A stretch of DNA of 64,000 nt from JABDGV01 sp964577935 (GCA_964577935.1 CAZOAJ010000007.1:57896-121895); one strand, 5' to 3'. Positions 17,114 through 26,369 are shown, numbered from the stretch's first letter. The notes: generated from the sequence alone by a model not told the origin. Numbers and translations are program-made.

Positions 17114-20100
17114 ATGGATCCGAGTACTGCAAGTGGAGGATTTTCCTCTTATTCTCCCATAAATGAATCTCCCACTAAATCTGCATCAAAAATGCATGGG
17201 GGAGAGAGTGCAAATGGAGCCTTTCCGCTTCAAGCAGATAAAAAAGCAAGGCAACAGGCTCAATCAAAAAATGTGGCTCGAGCTGCAGCTCCACTTATTC
17301 ATTATCGGGGAGGCAAGAAATCTGCCCAGGCAGCTTATAAAACTTTGTCGAAAGAAGCTAGGGAAGAGCAAAAAACAAGTTTTTATCAGCAGCGTGCACG
17401 TCAGCAGGAAAGTAGAAAACTTGTAGATTCTATTGAAATGGAAGCTCGAGCAGTTGTCGAGGATATGCTTTCTAGTATCATGTCTCCGGAAGACCATGAA
17501 GAGGGTGTCGAAAGCGATAAAAATAAAACGGATGAAGAAAAGAACAAGGATGAAGGTCTTTCGGGAGAAGGGGCTGTAAAGTCCCCTCTCTCCAAAATAC
17601 AGGAGAAAGAATCTTTTAACGAAGGTGGAGGAAAGCAAGAATATGAAGGTGAACACTCCCTTTACGTTGAGCAAAGGAGAGATAGTTTATTCGAAGGATT
17701 GAGCAATACTCAAATGATTGCGGCTTCATCTGAGCAGATAAAAGGGATTGATCATCCTCTACCTTCATTGTCGCCCGATATTTCTATTTCTGCGACACGC
17801 ACCCAATTGCCTGTCCATTCTGTCTCATCGGATGCCATCAAATCACCCGATGATCCCCTGGCTCTACTCAAAGAAAAGGTTATAAGTTGCCCATCTCATG
17901 AGCTAGACAGTTTTATATCGAATCTTAGCAGCGATGAATCTAAAAAACTTTTTCAATTAAGCAAGCAGCAAGACTTTGTCAAATCGTACCCCGCAGTTTT
18001 TGAAGCCATGGACGCTAAGCTTTTAGCGATAACACAAGGCTTTACAGATGATATAGGGTCAAGTGCTGCACGCCTTCAAGGCGAGCCTAAATCAGTTCTT
18101 CTTTACCTTGATAAGAAGTTGGAGATGAAAAAAGATTCTTTATCTCCAGAAGAAAAAAGGTCTGTGGATATTTTAAAAGCATATGCGAGTGTTCCTCTTA
18201 TATCGAAACTTTCAGGAAAAGTCGTTTTGCCTCCACAAGAAAAAAAAGAGCTGTCTCAAAAGCTCTGCCGTTCTTTGTGTGCTCTCCAGTCACCCGCAAA
18301 GTTCTTTCATCAAGGACGTTGCTGTCTTGATGCCTATGCAAAAGCTTCCGATTACAAAGCTGTAAAGGAATTTGCTCAGTTTGCTCTCGATTGGAGTAAA
18401 AAAAATCATGATACACGCCTCTATCCACGAGAGGAGTTGATCGCTATAGCTCATAGGCTATCTGAAATTGATGGAAATACCTCCGAGATAGATGAAATCA
18501 AACAACTTGCAGCTGATCTTCAGAAAGAAGCTACAGAGAAGGTAAAAACTGAATTCAAAGAAGTTCCTGTTGGTGCAAAATCTTTTTCAAATTTTATGAA
18601 TGACCTGAAAAAAGGTGGGAGAGCTGACCAAGCTTCCTATCATAAAAGTGTCGAAGGGCTCTCTCGTGATTTGCTTGTGCTGCAACGCCATGTCTATCAA
18701 CAGCTGACTCCTGATGGGCTTATTTCTGCAGTGACAGCTAAAAATGCTGAAGATAAGCAGGATCTTGCTCTTTCAACCACGATTGTGAATGGATTGAATA
18801 AGCTTGTTGCTCAAAGCCTTGTAGAGGCCGGTAGCCCAGATGAACGCGCATTCCTTGTCTCGTTTTATGGAGATGTCGCCGACAAGTGTATGAAACATGG
18901 CGATTACTTTTCTGCTTCCATTCTCTTTTCAGGGCTTGGCTCATCACCTGTGTATAGATTGTCTCCAATTGAGGAGGTAGGACAAATATCGAGAATAGAA
19001 AACGAAGAAGAATTCAAGCGGGAAGTAGCCTCCCTTAAAGATGAGGGATTAAAGAGAGCTGCATCGACTTGGCGGAACTTTCGAAAAAAAGAAGCAGGAA
19101 ATTTGCGTGAAATGCGAAAAGATCGGGCAGATTTACTTACAAATTCGAGTGCCCCTCCATTTTTTTTCCCTGTCCAACGAATTGCAACTGACCTCACCTT
19201 CATGAACGATGGTAATCCTGAGGTAGTAGATTTAGAACTTAATTCAAAAAGACTAAACTTTTTTGACAAAGACCTTCATGAAGTCGAAGCGATGGTTGGA
19301 CGAGTCGATCTCTCGTCGAAGAAAGAGGCTTTGAGTCCCACGACCGATCTTTTTAAGGCAATAGAAGCAAGTAATGCGATATCTGATGGGGATCTATATG
19401 ATATATCTCTAGCGGTTCAGCCTCGTAATAAGCTTGTGGAGATTCTCCCTCGACAATCATTTGAAGATCGTATGAAGTATCACGCCCAGTCCCTGCCTGT
19501 GCATCGAGTTCATGATTATTTTAAGGAGCATGCTTTGGATGAACAGGTCGTGAAGGGCTCTATAGACAATGCGATATATAAATATTTTGAGCAGAAAGCA
19601 AAAAATCAAGGAGTTGACCCTAAGAAATTTATCAAGGACCACGCAAAAGATGTTCAGGTTTTGCAAAATAGTGTGAGGCTTGATGTGTATAAAAAATTGC
19701 AGTCTGAACTTCGAAATAAGGACTTTAACCCTGAATTGGGCTTATCCAAATCAACGTTACTGGAAGCTGTAAAAACTTCTTTTGAAGGATCTGTAGAGGC
19801 AGATATTCAGTCTATTTCGAATCAAAGCATTCTTAAGTCATTTAGCCTTTCGAATTTGAAGAGGAATAAATTTGCGGTGATTGACTTTATTAAGAATTGT
19901 TTAAAACTTCCCTATGCGATCAAGTCCCGCCTTTGTTTTCCTGAGGCTCATTCTTTTTTTGAAAATCCTAAGCATGAAATTGGAAGGGGTCTACAGGCAT
20001 CTATAAAGAAAGGTGCTGATTTGGAGGCTGCAAAAATTTGCTTTCGTGGAGATCAAAATAAATTAAAAAAATATGAAGTACTTAGAAATATTTCGACTCC

Positions 20101-21340
20101 GAATGGAGAGCAGCAAAAAGAGTTGGAAGATCTTGAGAAAGAGGCTCTTGGATTTAATCACATTCGCGAAGCTATTCGGTTTGCAAATTATCGAGCTCTT
20201 GAGGAGATGCTGTTTAAAGGAAAAAGACCTGAGCTCCAGCAGTTAAAGGATGAGAGAGGGATTCAGTATGGAGAGTATAAATGGGAGATGGTTATCCCTG
20301 AAGATTTACAATATATTCATGAATTAGCTCTGCGCAAGCATGAGTTTGCACAGGCTTCAAGGATCTTTACTGAGCCTTCATTTATAAGTTTTGATAACCA
20401 GTCGATAGCTCATCTTCTCCAAAGAGTCGAAGTGGCTTCCGAAAAAGATAAAAAAATCTTGCTCGAGAATATGAAGAATGCTCTTTTGGACCGACTTGAT
20501 GTCAATCCTGGATTTATAAAAAACGGAAGATTGAAAGAGCTCTTGGGAGATGCTGAAGAGAAATTAAAAAGAGCGTTGCCGGGGTTTGATACATTGCTTA
20601 AAGGATTGGAAGAGGAGTCGATTCAACGAGAACATAAGTACGAACATCTGAATCTTGAAGATGCAGCGAGGGCTCAAGTAGCGGAAAGAAGACCTCAAGC
20701 AGATGCAAGGCGTGCTCAAATACAGCTCTTGTTTCAAGATGACGACCTTTCATTCAATCAGAAATTGGGCTTATGCGAACTTAGTTCTGAATTTTGTCTC
20801 AAAGAAGAAGGGCAAAATTGGAAAAAGGAGCTTTTTGAGAAGACGCGCAATTTTGTAAGCCGTATCTATCCCGATCCGCTGGACGGCGAAAAACGAGAAG
20901 TGATATTTGAAGAAATTGTTTTATCTCACCTGCTCGAAATGGAATATGTGCTCCTTATAGATTCAACTGTTAAGTTTAATATGAGTTTCTTTGTCCCCGA
21001 GAATTTGAGTGTTGATGGAGCCAGCGAGAGGGCTCGTCAGCTGATGTTTGAGGATGCAAAAAGGGCAGTGGAGGCATTCCAAAGTGTTACAATGGATAAC
21101 CTTAGAGCGTATGTTTCTAGCGTGATAGCATTTTTCGATACCGCTTCGGGGATAGGTAGTGCAGAAGAGATTGATCAGGCAAAAAGCAAGTTGTTGGGAC
21201 ATCTTGGTGCAGTCATTGAGGAATCCGGAGGGCTAAGGCACAAGGAGTTAAGTTGGATAAAAGGTACCGGCAGCGAGGCTGAATTTCTCAAAAATAAATT
21301 CTATACTGAGTATCGAAGTTTGTCAGGACGTGCCGTCTAG
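17114..21340 (+). CDS. Large RasGEF-domain protein, candidate secreted effector
   Basis: This 1408-residue protein contains a eukaryote-type Ras guanine nucleotide exchange (CDC25-homology) domain at about residues 515-730. Evidence is the order of family blocks: LLVLQRHVYQQLTPDGLISA, then VNGLNKLVAQSLVEAGSPDE and FSASILFSGLGSSPVYRL, then PVQRIATDLTFMNDGNPEVV and LNFFDKDLHEVEAMV. These align with the helices and the DLTFxxxGNP motif of Sos/Cdc25 proteins. The first 250 residues are Ser, Lys and Glu rich and disordered, as in type III substrates. The C-terminal 650 residues are helical and unrecognised. No signal peptide or membrane segment is present. It is a single gene ending at a strong hairpin. 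By family knowledge it would activate a Ras-like GTPase of the host; the bacterium has no such target in this window. Confidence 0.8.
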   Translation: MDPSTASGGFSSYSPINESPTKSASKMHGGESANGAFPLQADKKARQQAQSKNVARAAAPLIHYRGGKKSAQAAYKTLSKEAREEQKTSFYQQRARQQESRKLVDSIEMEARAVVEDMLSSIMSPEDHEEGVESDKNKTDEEKNKDEGLSGEGAVKSPLSKIQEKESFNEGGGKQEYEGEHSLYVEQRRDSLFEGLSNTQMIAASSEQIKGIDHPLPSLSPDISISATRTQLPVHSVSSDAIKSPDDPLALLKEKVISCPSHELDSFISNLSSDESKKLFQLSKQQDFVKSYPAVFEAMDAKLLAITQGFTDDIGSSAARLQGEPKSVLLYLDKKLEMKKDSLSPEEKRSVDILKAYASVPLISKLSGKVVLPPQEKKELSQKLCRSLCALQSPAKFFHQGRCCLDAYAKASDYKAVKEFAQFALDWSKKNHDTRLYPREELIAIAHRLSEIDGNTSEIDEIKQLAADLQKEATEKVKTEFKEVPVGAKSFSNFMNDLKKGGRADQASYHKSVEGLSRDLLVLQRHVYQQLTPDGLISAVTAKNAEDKQDLALSTTIVNGLNKLVAQSLVEAGSPDERAFLVSFYGDVADKCMKHGDYFSASILFSGLGSSPVYRLSPIEEVGQISRIENEEEFKREVASLKDEGLKRAASTWRNFRKKEAGNLREMRKDRADLLTNSSAPPFFFPVQRIATDLTFMNDGNPEVVDLELNSKRLNFFDKDLHEVEAMVGRVDLSSKKEALSPTTDLFKAIEASNAISDGDLYDISLAVQPRNKLVEILPRQSFEDRMKYHAQSLPVHRVHDYFKEHALDEQVVKGSIDNAIYKYFEQKAKNQGVDPKKFIKDHAKDVQVLQNSVRLDVYKKLQSELRNKDFNPELGLSKSTLLEAVKTSFEGSVEADIQSISNQSILKSFSLSNLKRNKFAVIDFIKNCLKLPYAIKSRLCFPEAHSFFENPKHEIGRGLQASIKKGADLEAAKICFRGDQNKLKKYEVLRNISTPNGEQQKELEDLEKEALGFNHIREAIRFANYRALEEMLFKGKRPELQQLKDERGIQYGEYKWEMVIPEDLQYIHELALRKHEFAQASRIFTEPSFISFDNQSIAHLLQRVEVASEKDKKILLENMKNALLDRLDVNPGFIKNGRLKELLGDAEEKLKRALPGFDTLLKGLEEESIQREHKYEHLNLEDAARAQVAERRPQADARRAQIQLLFQDDDLSFNQKLGLCELSSEFCLKEEGQNWKKELFEKTRNFVSRIYPDPLDGEKREVIFEEIVLSHLLEMEYVLLIDSTVKFNMSFFVPENLSVDGASERARQLMFEDAKRAVEAFQSVTMDNLRAYVSSVIAFFDTASGIGSAEEIDQAKSKLLGHLGAVIEESGGLRHKELSWIKGTGSEAEFLKNKFYTEYRSLSGRAV

Positions 21341-21350
21341 CGCCTAGGCC

Positions 21351-21378
21351 TGGCGGAGCTATGAAAATAGCTCCGCCA
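21351..21378. terminator. Hairpin terminator between convergent genes
   Basis: TGGCGGAGCTAT (21351-21362) and ATAGCTCCGCCA (21367-21378) form a perfect 12-bp stem capped by a GAAA tetraloop. It sits between the RasGEF gene and hsp20 on opposite strands. The U-tract is weak on both sides, but the stem is very stable. Confidence 0.75.
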
Positions 21379-21408
21379 ATGTTTGCCCTTCATCTTAGTC
21401 AGGAAGAT

Positions 21409-21834
21409 CTAGGTCACCTGAATTTTTTTTGGTTGGTCCTTTTTTTGTTTTTTAAACTCAATTTGCATAATACCATTGGAAAGGCTTGCTTTGGGTTCTT
21501 GATGTTCGTCGATATTGCCGGGTACGTTCATTCTGTATATGAACGAACTATTGCGTTTTCTAAAGTATTTGCGTTTTTTGTCTTCTTCGCTTTCCTTTGA
21601 AGAGCCTCGAATTGTCAAAATTCCTTTTTCGAATGTGACGTCGACATCTTCTTTTTTTACGCCGGGCATATCAGCTTCGATCATCACTCTATTTTCATCT
21701 TCCCAAACAGAGAGATTTGTTGAAGCCATGTTAGACATCGATGGCCAGTTTGAGAGCTGCTGGACCATCGGCCAGTTAAAAACAGGCTCGTCTTGTTCCA
21801 AAAGGGATAGAATAGGCCAATTTTTTGAAGACAT
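21409..21834 (-). CDS. Small heat-shock protein (Hsp20/alpha-crystallin)
   Basis: About 141 residues from MSSKNWPILS. The start at 21834 is chosen because GGAGG lies six bases upstream; the in-frame ATG at 21858 has none. The alpha-crystallin domain is clear: NLSVWEDENRVMIEADMPGVKKEDVDVTFEKGILTIRG, then RNSSFIYRMNVPGNIDEH and ASLSNGIMQIEFKK. It is an ATP-independent holdase for unfolding proteins. Two CIRCE operators directly upstream (21860-21886 and 21888-21914) put it under HrcA control. Confidence 0.95.
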   Translation of the reverse strand: MSSKNWPILSLLEQDEPVFNWPMVQQLSNWPSMSNMASTNLSVWEDENRVMIEADMPGVKKEDVDVTFEKGILTIRGSSKESEEDKKRKYFRKRNSSFIYRMNVPGNIDEHQEPKASLSNGIMQIEFKKQKKDQPKKIQVT

Positions 21835-21859
21835 ATACACCTCCATATATCGGTGCAAT

Positions 21860-21886
21860 TTAGCACTCGTTTTATATAATTGCTAA
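21860..21886 (-). promoter_or_regulatory. CIRCE operator 1 (HrcA binding site)
   Basis: TTAGCACTC at 21860-21868, nine bases, then AATTGCTAA at 21878-21886. The left arm matches the CIRCE consensus TTAGCACTC-N9-GAGTGCTAA exactly and the right arm has two mismatches. It starts 26 bp upstream of the hsp20 ATG. Confidence 0.85.
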
Positions 21887-21887
21887 A

Positions 21888-21914
21888 TTAGCACTTTGTT
21901 TTCAAGAGTGCTAG
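21888..21914 (-). promoter_or_regulatory. CIRCE operator 2 (HrcA binding site)
   Basis: TTAGCACTT at 21888-21896, nine bases, then GAGTGCTAG at 21906-21914. Each arm has one mismatch to the CIRCE consensus. It is one base from operator 1, giving a tandem pair in the same orientation. Confidence 0.9.
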
Positions 21915-22025
21915 ATTTTCCTTGGTTGAACAGCCTTTAAATCTCCAAACATCTTGTGAAAAAATACTGTATTTTTAAAATCGGGATGCGTACATGTTAT
22001 GTCACTTTGATGGAGCGAAAAAACT

Positions 22026-22391
22026 ATGCCGCTTTCGAAAACAGACATAGCTAAGTTTAAAAAACGGTTACAAGAGATTCAAGAGAAGCTTACTCGTTCT
22101 CTTCAATCAACTGCTGAAGATGTAAAGAGACCAGATGAAGCAACTGGTTATTCTCAGCACCAAGCAGATCAGGGCACAGACGATTTTGATCGACATATTA
22201 GCCTCGAAGTTACAACTGAAGGCTACGATCTGTTGAAAAAGATCAATAGAGCTATGGAAAAAATTGAAGAAGGGACGTACGGTATTTGCGATTTGTCCGG
22301 AGAAGAAATCCCGAAGCCTCGCTTAGAAGCAATGCCCTATGCTGTCACAACTGTGAAAGCTCAGGAAAAATTTGAAAAAGGCCTCTATTAG
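22026..22391 (+). CDS. DksA/TraR-family protein with an incomplete zinc finger
   Basis: The 121-residue protein has the DksA coiled-coil region (IAKFKKRLQEIQEKLTRSLQS) and the conserved DDFDRHISLEVT and GTYGICDLSGEEIPKPRLEAMPYA segments. In DksA the last part is a four-cysteine zinc finger; here only the first cysteine remains and the later pair is replaced (TTVKAQEKF). Such proteins bind the RNA polymerase secondary channel and adjust rRNA or stress promoters. It starts the run with lspA ten bases downstream, an order I recall from Chlamydia (CT407-CT408). Confidence 0.85.
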   Translation: MPLSKTDIAKFKKRLQEIQEKLTRSLQSTAEDVKRPDEATGYSQHQADQGTDDFDRHISLEVTTEGYDLLKKINRAMEKIEEGTYGICDLSGEEIPKPRLEAMPYAVTTVKAQEKFEKGLY

Positions 22392-22400
22392 AAACGCAGC

Positions 22401-22880
22401 ATGACTCTTCAGCGCTGGAAGCTGCAATCTTTTGTGGCTTTCCTTTTCATATTCATCTTGGATACTGGTACCAAGCTTTGGGCGCTCGCAGCACTTAAGT
22501 CGCAAAGTATCTTTGTAGGTTCATTTTTAGGGATAGATCTCTTTTTTACACTTGCGACGAATGAAGGCGCAGCATGGAGTGTAGGATCGGATTTTCCTAA
22601 ATTGCTGCTCGCTTTACGTTTTATTATTATTATTGGCATGAGTTTGTACCTTTTTTCTCGATCTTGTCCGACTGGCTGGCGAATTCCTCTTGCCTGTGCC
22701 TTGAGTGGTGCTATATGTAATGTTCGAGATAGCTGTATTTGGGGACATGTTATCGATATGATCGATGTTATATTGTGGGGCTACTCGTTTCCAATTTTCA
22801 ATGTTGCTGATTGCTGTATTTGCATTGCGGTTGTTGTTCTCTTTTTCCGAATTAATTCCATTGCGGAAAGTACTTCATGA
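22401..22880 (+). CDS. lspA: Lipoprotein signal peptidase (LspA)
   Basis: The 159-residue inner-membrane aspartyl protease removes signal peptides from prolipoproteins. Four hydrophobic segments are visible. The family blocks are FILDTGTKLWA, FFTLATNEGAAWS, the first catalytic region CNVRDSCIWGHVIDMIDV and the second, FPIFNVADCCICIAV, whose Asp completes the catalytic pair. The usual FD or LD in block one is replaced by LDTG. It lies 9 bp after dksA and overlaps the next gene by four bases. Confidence 0.93.
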   Translation: MTLQRWKLQSFVAFLFIFILDTGTKLWALAALKSQSIFVGSFLGIDLFFTLATNEGAAWSVGSDFPKLLLALRFIIIIGMSLYLFSRSCPTGWRIPLACALSGAICNVRDSCIWGHVIDMIDVILWGYSFPIFNVADCCICIAVVVLFFRINSIAESTS

Positions 22881-23614
22881 TGGATGTGCCGGGGCGCCCT
22901 GAGTTTCTTCATATATCTCCTAAAAACACGCCTCCTTTTTATGCCTCAAAGTGGATACATCAGGTCTTTTTATTGGGAGATCAGGAGATAAAAAATCTTT
23001 TAAAACACCTTGAATATCCGTGGCTTGTTCGTTCATCAGGTCTATATTCAGAAAATGAGATCCTGCTCCCTCAAGCAAAATTTGAATCTCAATGGACTCA
23101 TTATTTAGCCGATCTTGCAAGAGGTCCGATTCAAGATACTGTTTATAAGCCTTACTTTTCTCTCTTTGTTACGGAAGACCCAAAAACAGTTGGTCTCGTT
23201 GAAGTTTCCCAAGATAAGTTTTCTGCTACTCAAATCGCGCCTAATATAATATTTCAAATTCATCGGTTTCACTATTCTCCCATCGACAAAAAATTTCGAA
23301 GACTTACTTTTGGTACGGAAACTGTCTCGTGGGGACTTCAGGCTTCGTTCCCTATGTTGCTTCAGGACCCAAAAACTCGAGCGATACAAAAAGTAATGAT
23401 GCATAAGGAGCTTGCAAACGTATTGCTTTGGCAGAAATTTCAACATCATCTTAAAAACTGCTCTAGACCTGTGACGTTTGAAGTAGATGGAGTTCGGCAG
23501 ACCCTTCCATTTAGAATTGGCTACAGCTGTGTAAATTCCGATTCAGATTCTCTCTCTTGGATTGACAAACACTTCGAACTCAAGCACAAGAAGATACAAG
23601 TTGTGCACGAATAA
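22877..23614 (+). CDS. Conserved hypothetical protein
   Basis: A 245-residue soluble protein whose start overlaps the lspA stop by four bases (ATGA), indicating coupled translation. It contains no signal peptide or membrane segment. Stretches such as WLVRSSGLYSENEILLP and RRLTFGTETVSWGLQASFPMLL look conserved but match nothing I can name. Context with dksA and lspA suggests a chlamydial-type conserved neighbour. Confidence 0.7.
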   Translation: MMDVPGRPEFLHISPKNTPPFYASKWIHQVFLLGDQEIKNLLKHLEYPWLVRSSGLYSENEILLPQAKFESQWTHYLADLARGPIQDTVYKPYFSLFVTEDPKTVGLVEVSQDKFSATQIAPNIIFQIHRFHYSPIDKKFRRLTFGTETVSWGLQASFPMLLQDPKTRAIQKVMMHKELANVLLWQKFQHHLKNCSRPVTFEVDGVRQTLPFRIGYSCVNSDSDSLSWIDKHFELKHKKIQVVHE

Positions 23615-23647
23615 TTCCTTAAAGTAGTCATTGTTTAGGATGTCTTT

Positions 23648-24889
23648 GTGGCTATTGTTTTAGTTTCAATAGGTGATGAAGTGCTTTATGGCTTCACCCA
23701 AAACCTTAATGCTTTTTTTATTTCAAAGGAACTTGTTCGGCATAATCTTTTTATTTCCGAGCAGGTGACAATTGGCGATGATCCGGCAAAGATTAAGAAT
23801 GTTATTCGCTTCTACTTGGAGCTTGGATATACGGTTATTACAACAGGAGGTCTTGGGCCTACCTGTGATGATCATACAAGGCTTGTTGCGGCAGCACTTT
23901 TTTCTCGGCAGTTGATTCGTTATCAAGCGTGTGAGACCTTTCTTAAAGCAAAATATGGGGAAGGGTTGCCCACTCTAGAAGATCAGTCCATATGGCCTGA
24001 GGGAGCTGATTTATTTGAAAATAGGAACGGAACTGCATTTGGATTTTCCCTTCAGGACCCGGATCGCTATCCAGGATCCATTCTTTATTGTCTGCCAGGG
24101 CCTCCGATTGAGATGCGTCCAATTCTAGAAACTCGAATTATCCCGCAGCTGAAAAATTTTGCGCAGCATGAAGAAGCAAAAGAATCTATTTCTTCTCTTC
24201 ATATGGTGGGTATTTATGAACATCAAGTAGACCCATATCTACGCACCATTGAGAAAAAATACCCAAAGCTTCAATTTGGAATTTACCCATCGTACGGAAC
24301 TTTATCGGTTCATGTGCGAGCTAAAACTCTTTATCAAGGCGATATTGACAACGCGTTTGAAGATATCAAATCACAATTCAAAGAATATATTTTTAATGGC
24401 ACTCATGGGGCAATCGAAGAGGCGCTTATTGATTTGTGTGCCCAAAATAGATGGACATTAAGCTGTGCTGAATCATGCACTGGAGGTGCTCTTTCGGCTA
24501 GACTTACGGCACTTCCTGGTGTTTCTAAAGTGTTTTTAGGGGCAACGGTTTCATACTCAAATAGTGCAAAAAATGACCTCTTAGAGGTTTCTGAAAAAAT
24601 TCTTAATCAATATGGCGCTGTTTCCGAAGAGGTTGTTCATGAAATGGCAAATGGCGCAAAAAAATCCTATAAAAGCGATATAGCTATTGCTGTTTCCGGG
24701 ATTTTTGGCCCTGAAGGAGCTATGCCGAATAAACCTGTTGGGACCGTTTCATATGCGATTATTGCATTTGATAAATCTTTTGTGGGGACTCGTCAATTTC
24801 AAGGGGATCGTCTTGCAATTCGAGAAAAAGTGGTTCAATTTTTATTGATTGAATGCTTCAAACTGCTTTCTATGATACAAGCCAAGTAG
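23648..24889 (+). CDS. cinA: CinA-like protein (nicotinamide-nucleotide amidase/MoCF-like)
   Basis: The 413-residue protein has two domains. The N-terminal molybdopterin-binding-like domain shows VSIGDEVLYGFTQNLNA and TTGGLGPTCDDHT. The C-terminal amidase domain shows LSCAESCTGGALSARLTALPGVSKVFLGATVSYSN and AIAVSGIFGPEGA, including the conserved Cys-Thr-Gly-Gly loop. Family members recycle NMN from NAD breakdown or act on oxidised pyridine nucleotides. The start is a GTG at 23648. It sits 33 bp after the unknown gene in the lspA run. Confidence 0.93.
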   Translation: MAIVLVSIGDEVLYGFTQNLNAFFISKELVRHNLFISEQVTIGDDPAKIKNVIRFYLELGYTVITTGGLGPTCDDHTRLVAAALFSRQLIRYQACETFLKAKYGEGLPTLEDQSIWPEGADLFENRNGTAFGFSLQDPDRYPGSILYCLPGPPIEMRPILETRIIPQLKNFAQHEEAKESISSLHMVGIYEHQVDPYLRTIEKKYPKLQFGIYPSYGTLSVHVRAKTLYQGDIDNAFEDIKSQFKEYIFNGTHGAIEEALIDLCAQNRWTLSCAESCTGGALSARLTALPGVSKVFLGATVSYSNSAKNDLLEVSEKILNQYGAVSEEVVHEMANGAKKSYKSDIAIAVSGIFGPEGAMPNKPVGTVSYAIIAFDKSFVGTRQFQGDRLAIREKVVQFLLIECFKLLSMIQAK

Positions 24890-24899
24890 CGGAGTATTT

Positions 24900-26168
24900 T
24901 TGATGGTTATTACTGTCTTAGGTCTATTTTCAGCTTTATTGATTGTGCTCTTTGAAAAGTCTTCTATGCACATTTCAGGAAACGTTATCTACATCTTTTC
25001 TGTCTTTCAAATCGCACTTCTTTTTGTGATATCTCTACAGCTATTTAAGCGGATATCAAAAATCGACTATTCCGTGGCCTCAGGTATATTTCAAATTTCT
25101 ATGAAGGATTGGCTTGTTCGTTCATTTTTTATAGGCGTCGTTGCGGTCAGTTTTATTCAGTTTATCCTAGCATCGATTGGTACGACTCAATCCTTTGTTC
25201 ATGTAATACTTTTTGCTCTAGCTCTTGATCTCCTTGTGCAATATGGCCATAGGCTCTATGGGTTCATGTCAATAGAGGGGCTTTTAGATCAATATCAGAA
25301 ACAGGTTGAAAAACAGTTAAAAATGAGGGACCCCGAAGGTGCTTTGAGTTGGTGTGAGGCAATCTGTCAGGTAGGTGCTTCAGCTATTCGAGATCATAAT
25401 GTGCTGCAGGGATCTCAGGCTCTCAATGCTCTCTATTTCGGTTCTGAGCAGCTTGTTACCTGGGCTCCCCTGGCCACCCTATTCTCGACTAAATCTCGAA
25501 TAGGAACAGATCTGCCTTTGCTCGATCGTCTTCAAGTCTTGGTCATTTACATATCTCAAAAAGCGATATGGATCATGAAAGATTCTCTTGGATCGAAGCT
25601 TGTTCCAATTGCTGAGAGTTCAATTTCATTTTTTGGGCGCCTGAGTTGCTTTCTTATTGGAAAACACCCTGAAATTGCACATGTCCCGATTATTCAGCTA
25701 GTAAGTGCGGTTCAAGACTTATCGGAAAAAGAGCTCGACCAAATAGATGTTCATGTAGCTTTAACAATGAGCGAAGTGATGAAGAGCCTGCTTCTTGAGG
25801 CCCAAGTGCAGAAGCGAATTGTCCAAGAGCCTTTTATACATATATTAAGGCTTTTGGAGGCCCATATCAGACGATCTTTTCAGAGAAAGAAAGGTCAGAG
25901 TATAGCGCTTTTAATGCAGCCCTTTGCAGAAATCGGACAAATTCTTGCGGATCCCTCGATTATGTCTCTTGAAGGGGCGGGTAGGATTAAAGAAGAGCTT
26001 CAGAGGCTATTTGTCCAGTTGTCAACACTTGAGTCTATACAGTCTGGATCGTTTGAGCCTTCACAGAACCCTGTGATTCCATCAGATTCCTCATCGAGCT
26101 TTGCTCAAGATATGCCATATTTACAGGGGCTTGGGCAGGTGTCTTCAAAAGGCGAGAATGCAAAGTGA
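24900..26168 (+). CDS. Integral membrane protein of unknown function
   Basis: The 422-residue protein begins with four hydrophobic segments (VITVLGLFSALLIVLFEK, YIFSVFQIALLFVISLQLF, SFFIGVVAVSFIQFILASI and FVHVILFALALDLLVQYG). A cytoplasmic-looking helical domain of some 280 residues follows, with MSIEGLLDQYQKQVEKQL and a late low-complexity Ser/Pro tail. I do not recognise the family. It starts ten bases after cinA and is likely in the same transcript. Confidence 0.65.
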   Translation: MMVITVLGLFSALLIVLFEKSSMHISGNVIYIFSVFQIALLFVISLQLFKRISKIDYSVASGIFQISMKDWLVRSFFIGVVAVSFIQFILASIGTTQSFVHVILFALALDLLVQYGHRLYGFMSIEGLLDQYQKQVEKQLKMRDPEGALSWCEAICQVGASAIRDHNVLQGSQALNALYFGSEQLVTWAPLATLFSTKSRIGTDLPLLDRLQVLVIYISQKAIWIMKDSLGSKLVPIAESSISFFGRLSCFLIGKHPEIAHVPIIQLVSAVQDLSEKELDQIDVHVALTMSEVMKSLLLEAQVQKRIVQEPFIHILRLLEAHIRRSFQRKKGQSIALLMQPFAEIGQILADPSIMSLEGAGRIKEELQRLFVQLSTLESIQSGSFEPSQNPVIPSDSSSSFAQDMPYLQGLGQVSSKGENAK

Positions 26169-26182
26169 TCGAACAAAATCAA

Positions 26183-26208
26183 AATACAAGTCCTGAATAC
26201 AAGTCCTG
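26183..26208. repeat. Perfect 13-bp tandem duplication
   Basis: AATACAAGTCCTG occurs twice in direct succession at 26183-26195 and 26196-26208, directly after the end of the membrane-protein gene. It is a small duplication with no evident function. Confidence 0.8.
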
Positions 26209-26283
26209 AGAATAAAGAACTCTGCCAATTGTTGTTCTCGCGGAATCTGTTCATGGTTTTTTTGACTCGGGTACCCTACCCAT

Positions 26284-26313
26284 GAGCTCGCTCTCTTTTC
26301 AGAAGGCGAGCTC
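26284..26313. terminator. Putative hairpin terminator between convergent genes
   Basis: GAGCTCGC (26284-26291) pairs with GCGAGCTC (26306-26313) over a 14-base loop, followed by TTTC on the plus strand. It lies between the membrane-protein gene and the convergent Myb-like gene. The U-tract is weak. Confidence 0.5.
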
Positions 26314-26369
26314 TTTCAATCAATGATCTCTATCTAAGTAGAAATCTTTACGTATTCGCTCTCTTCGGG

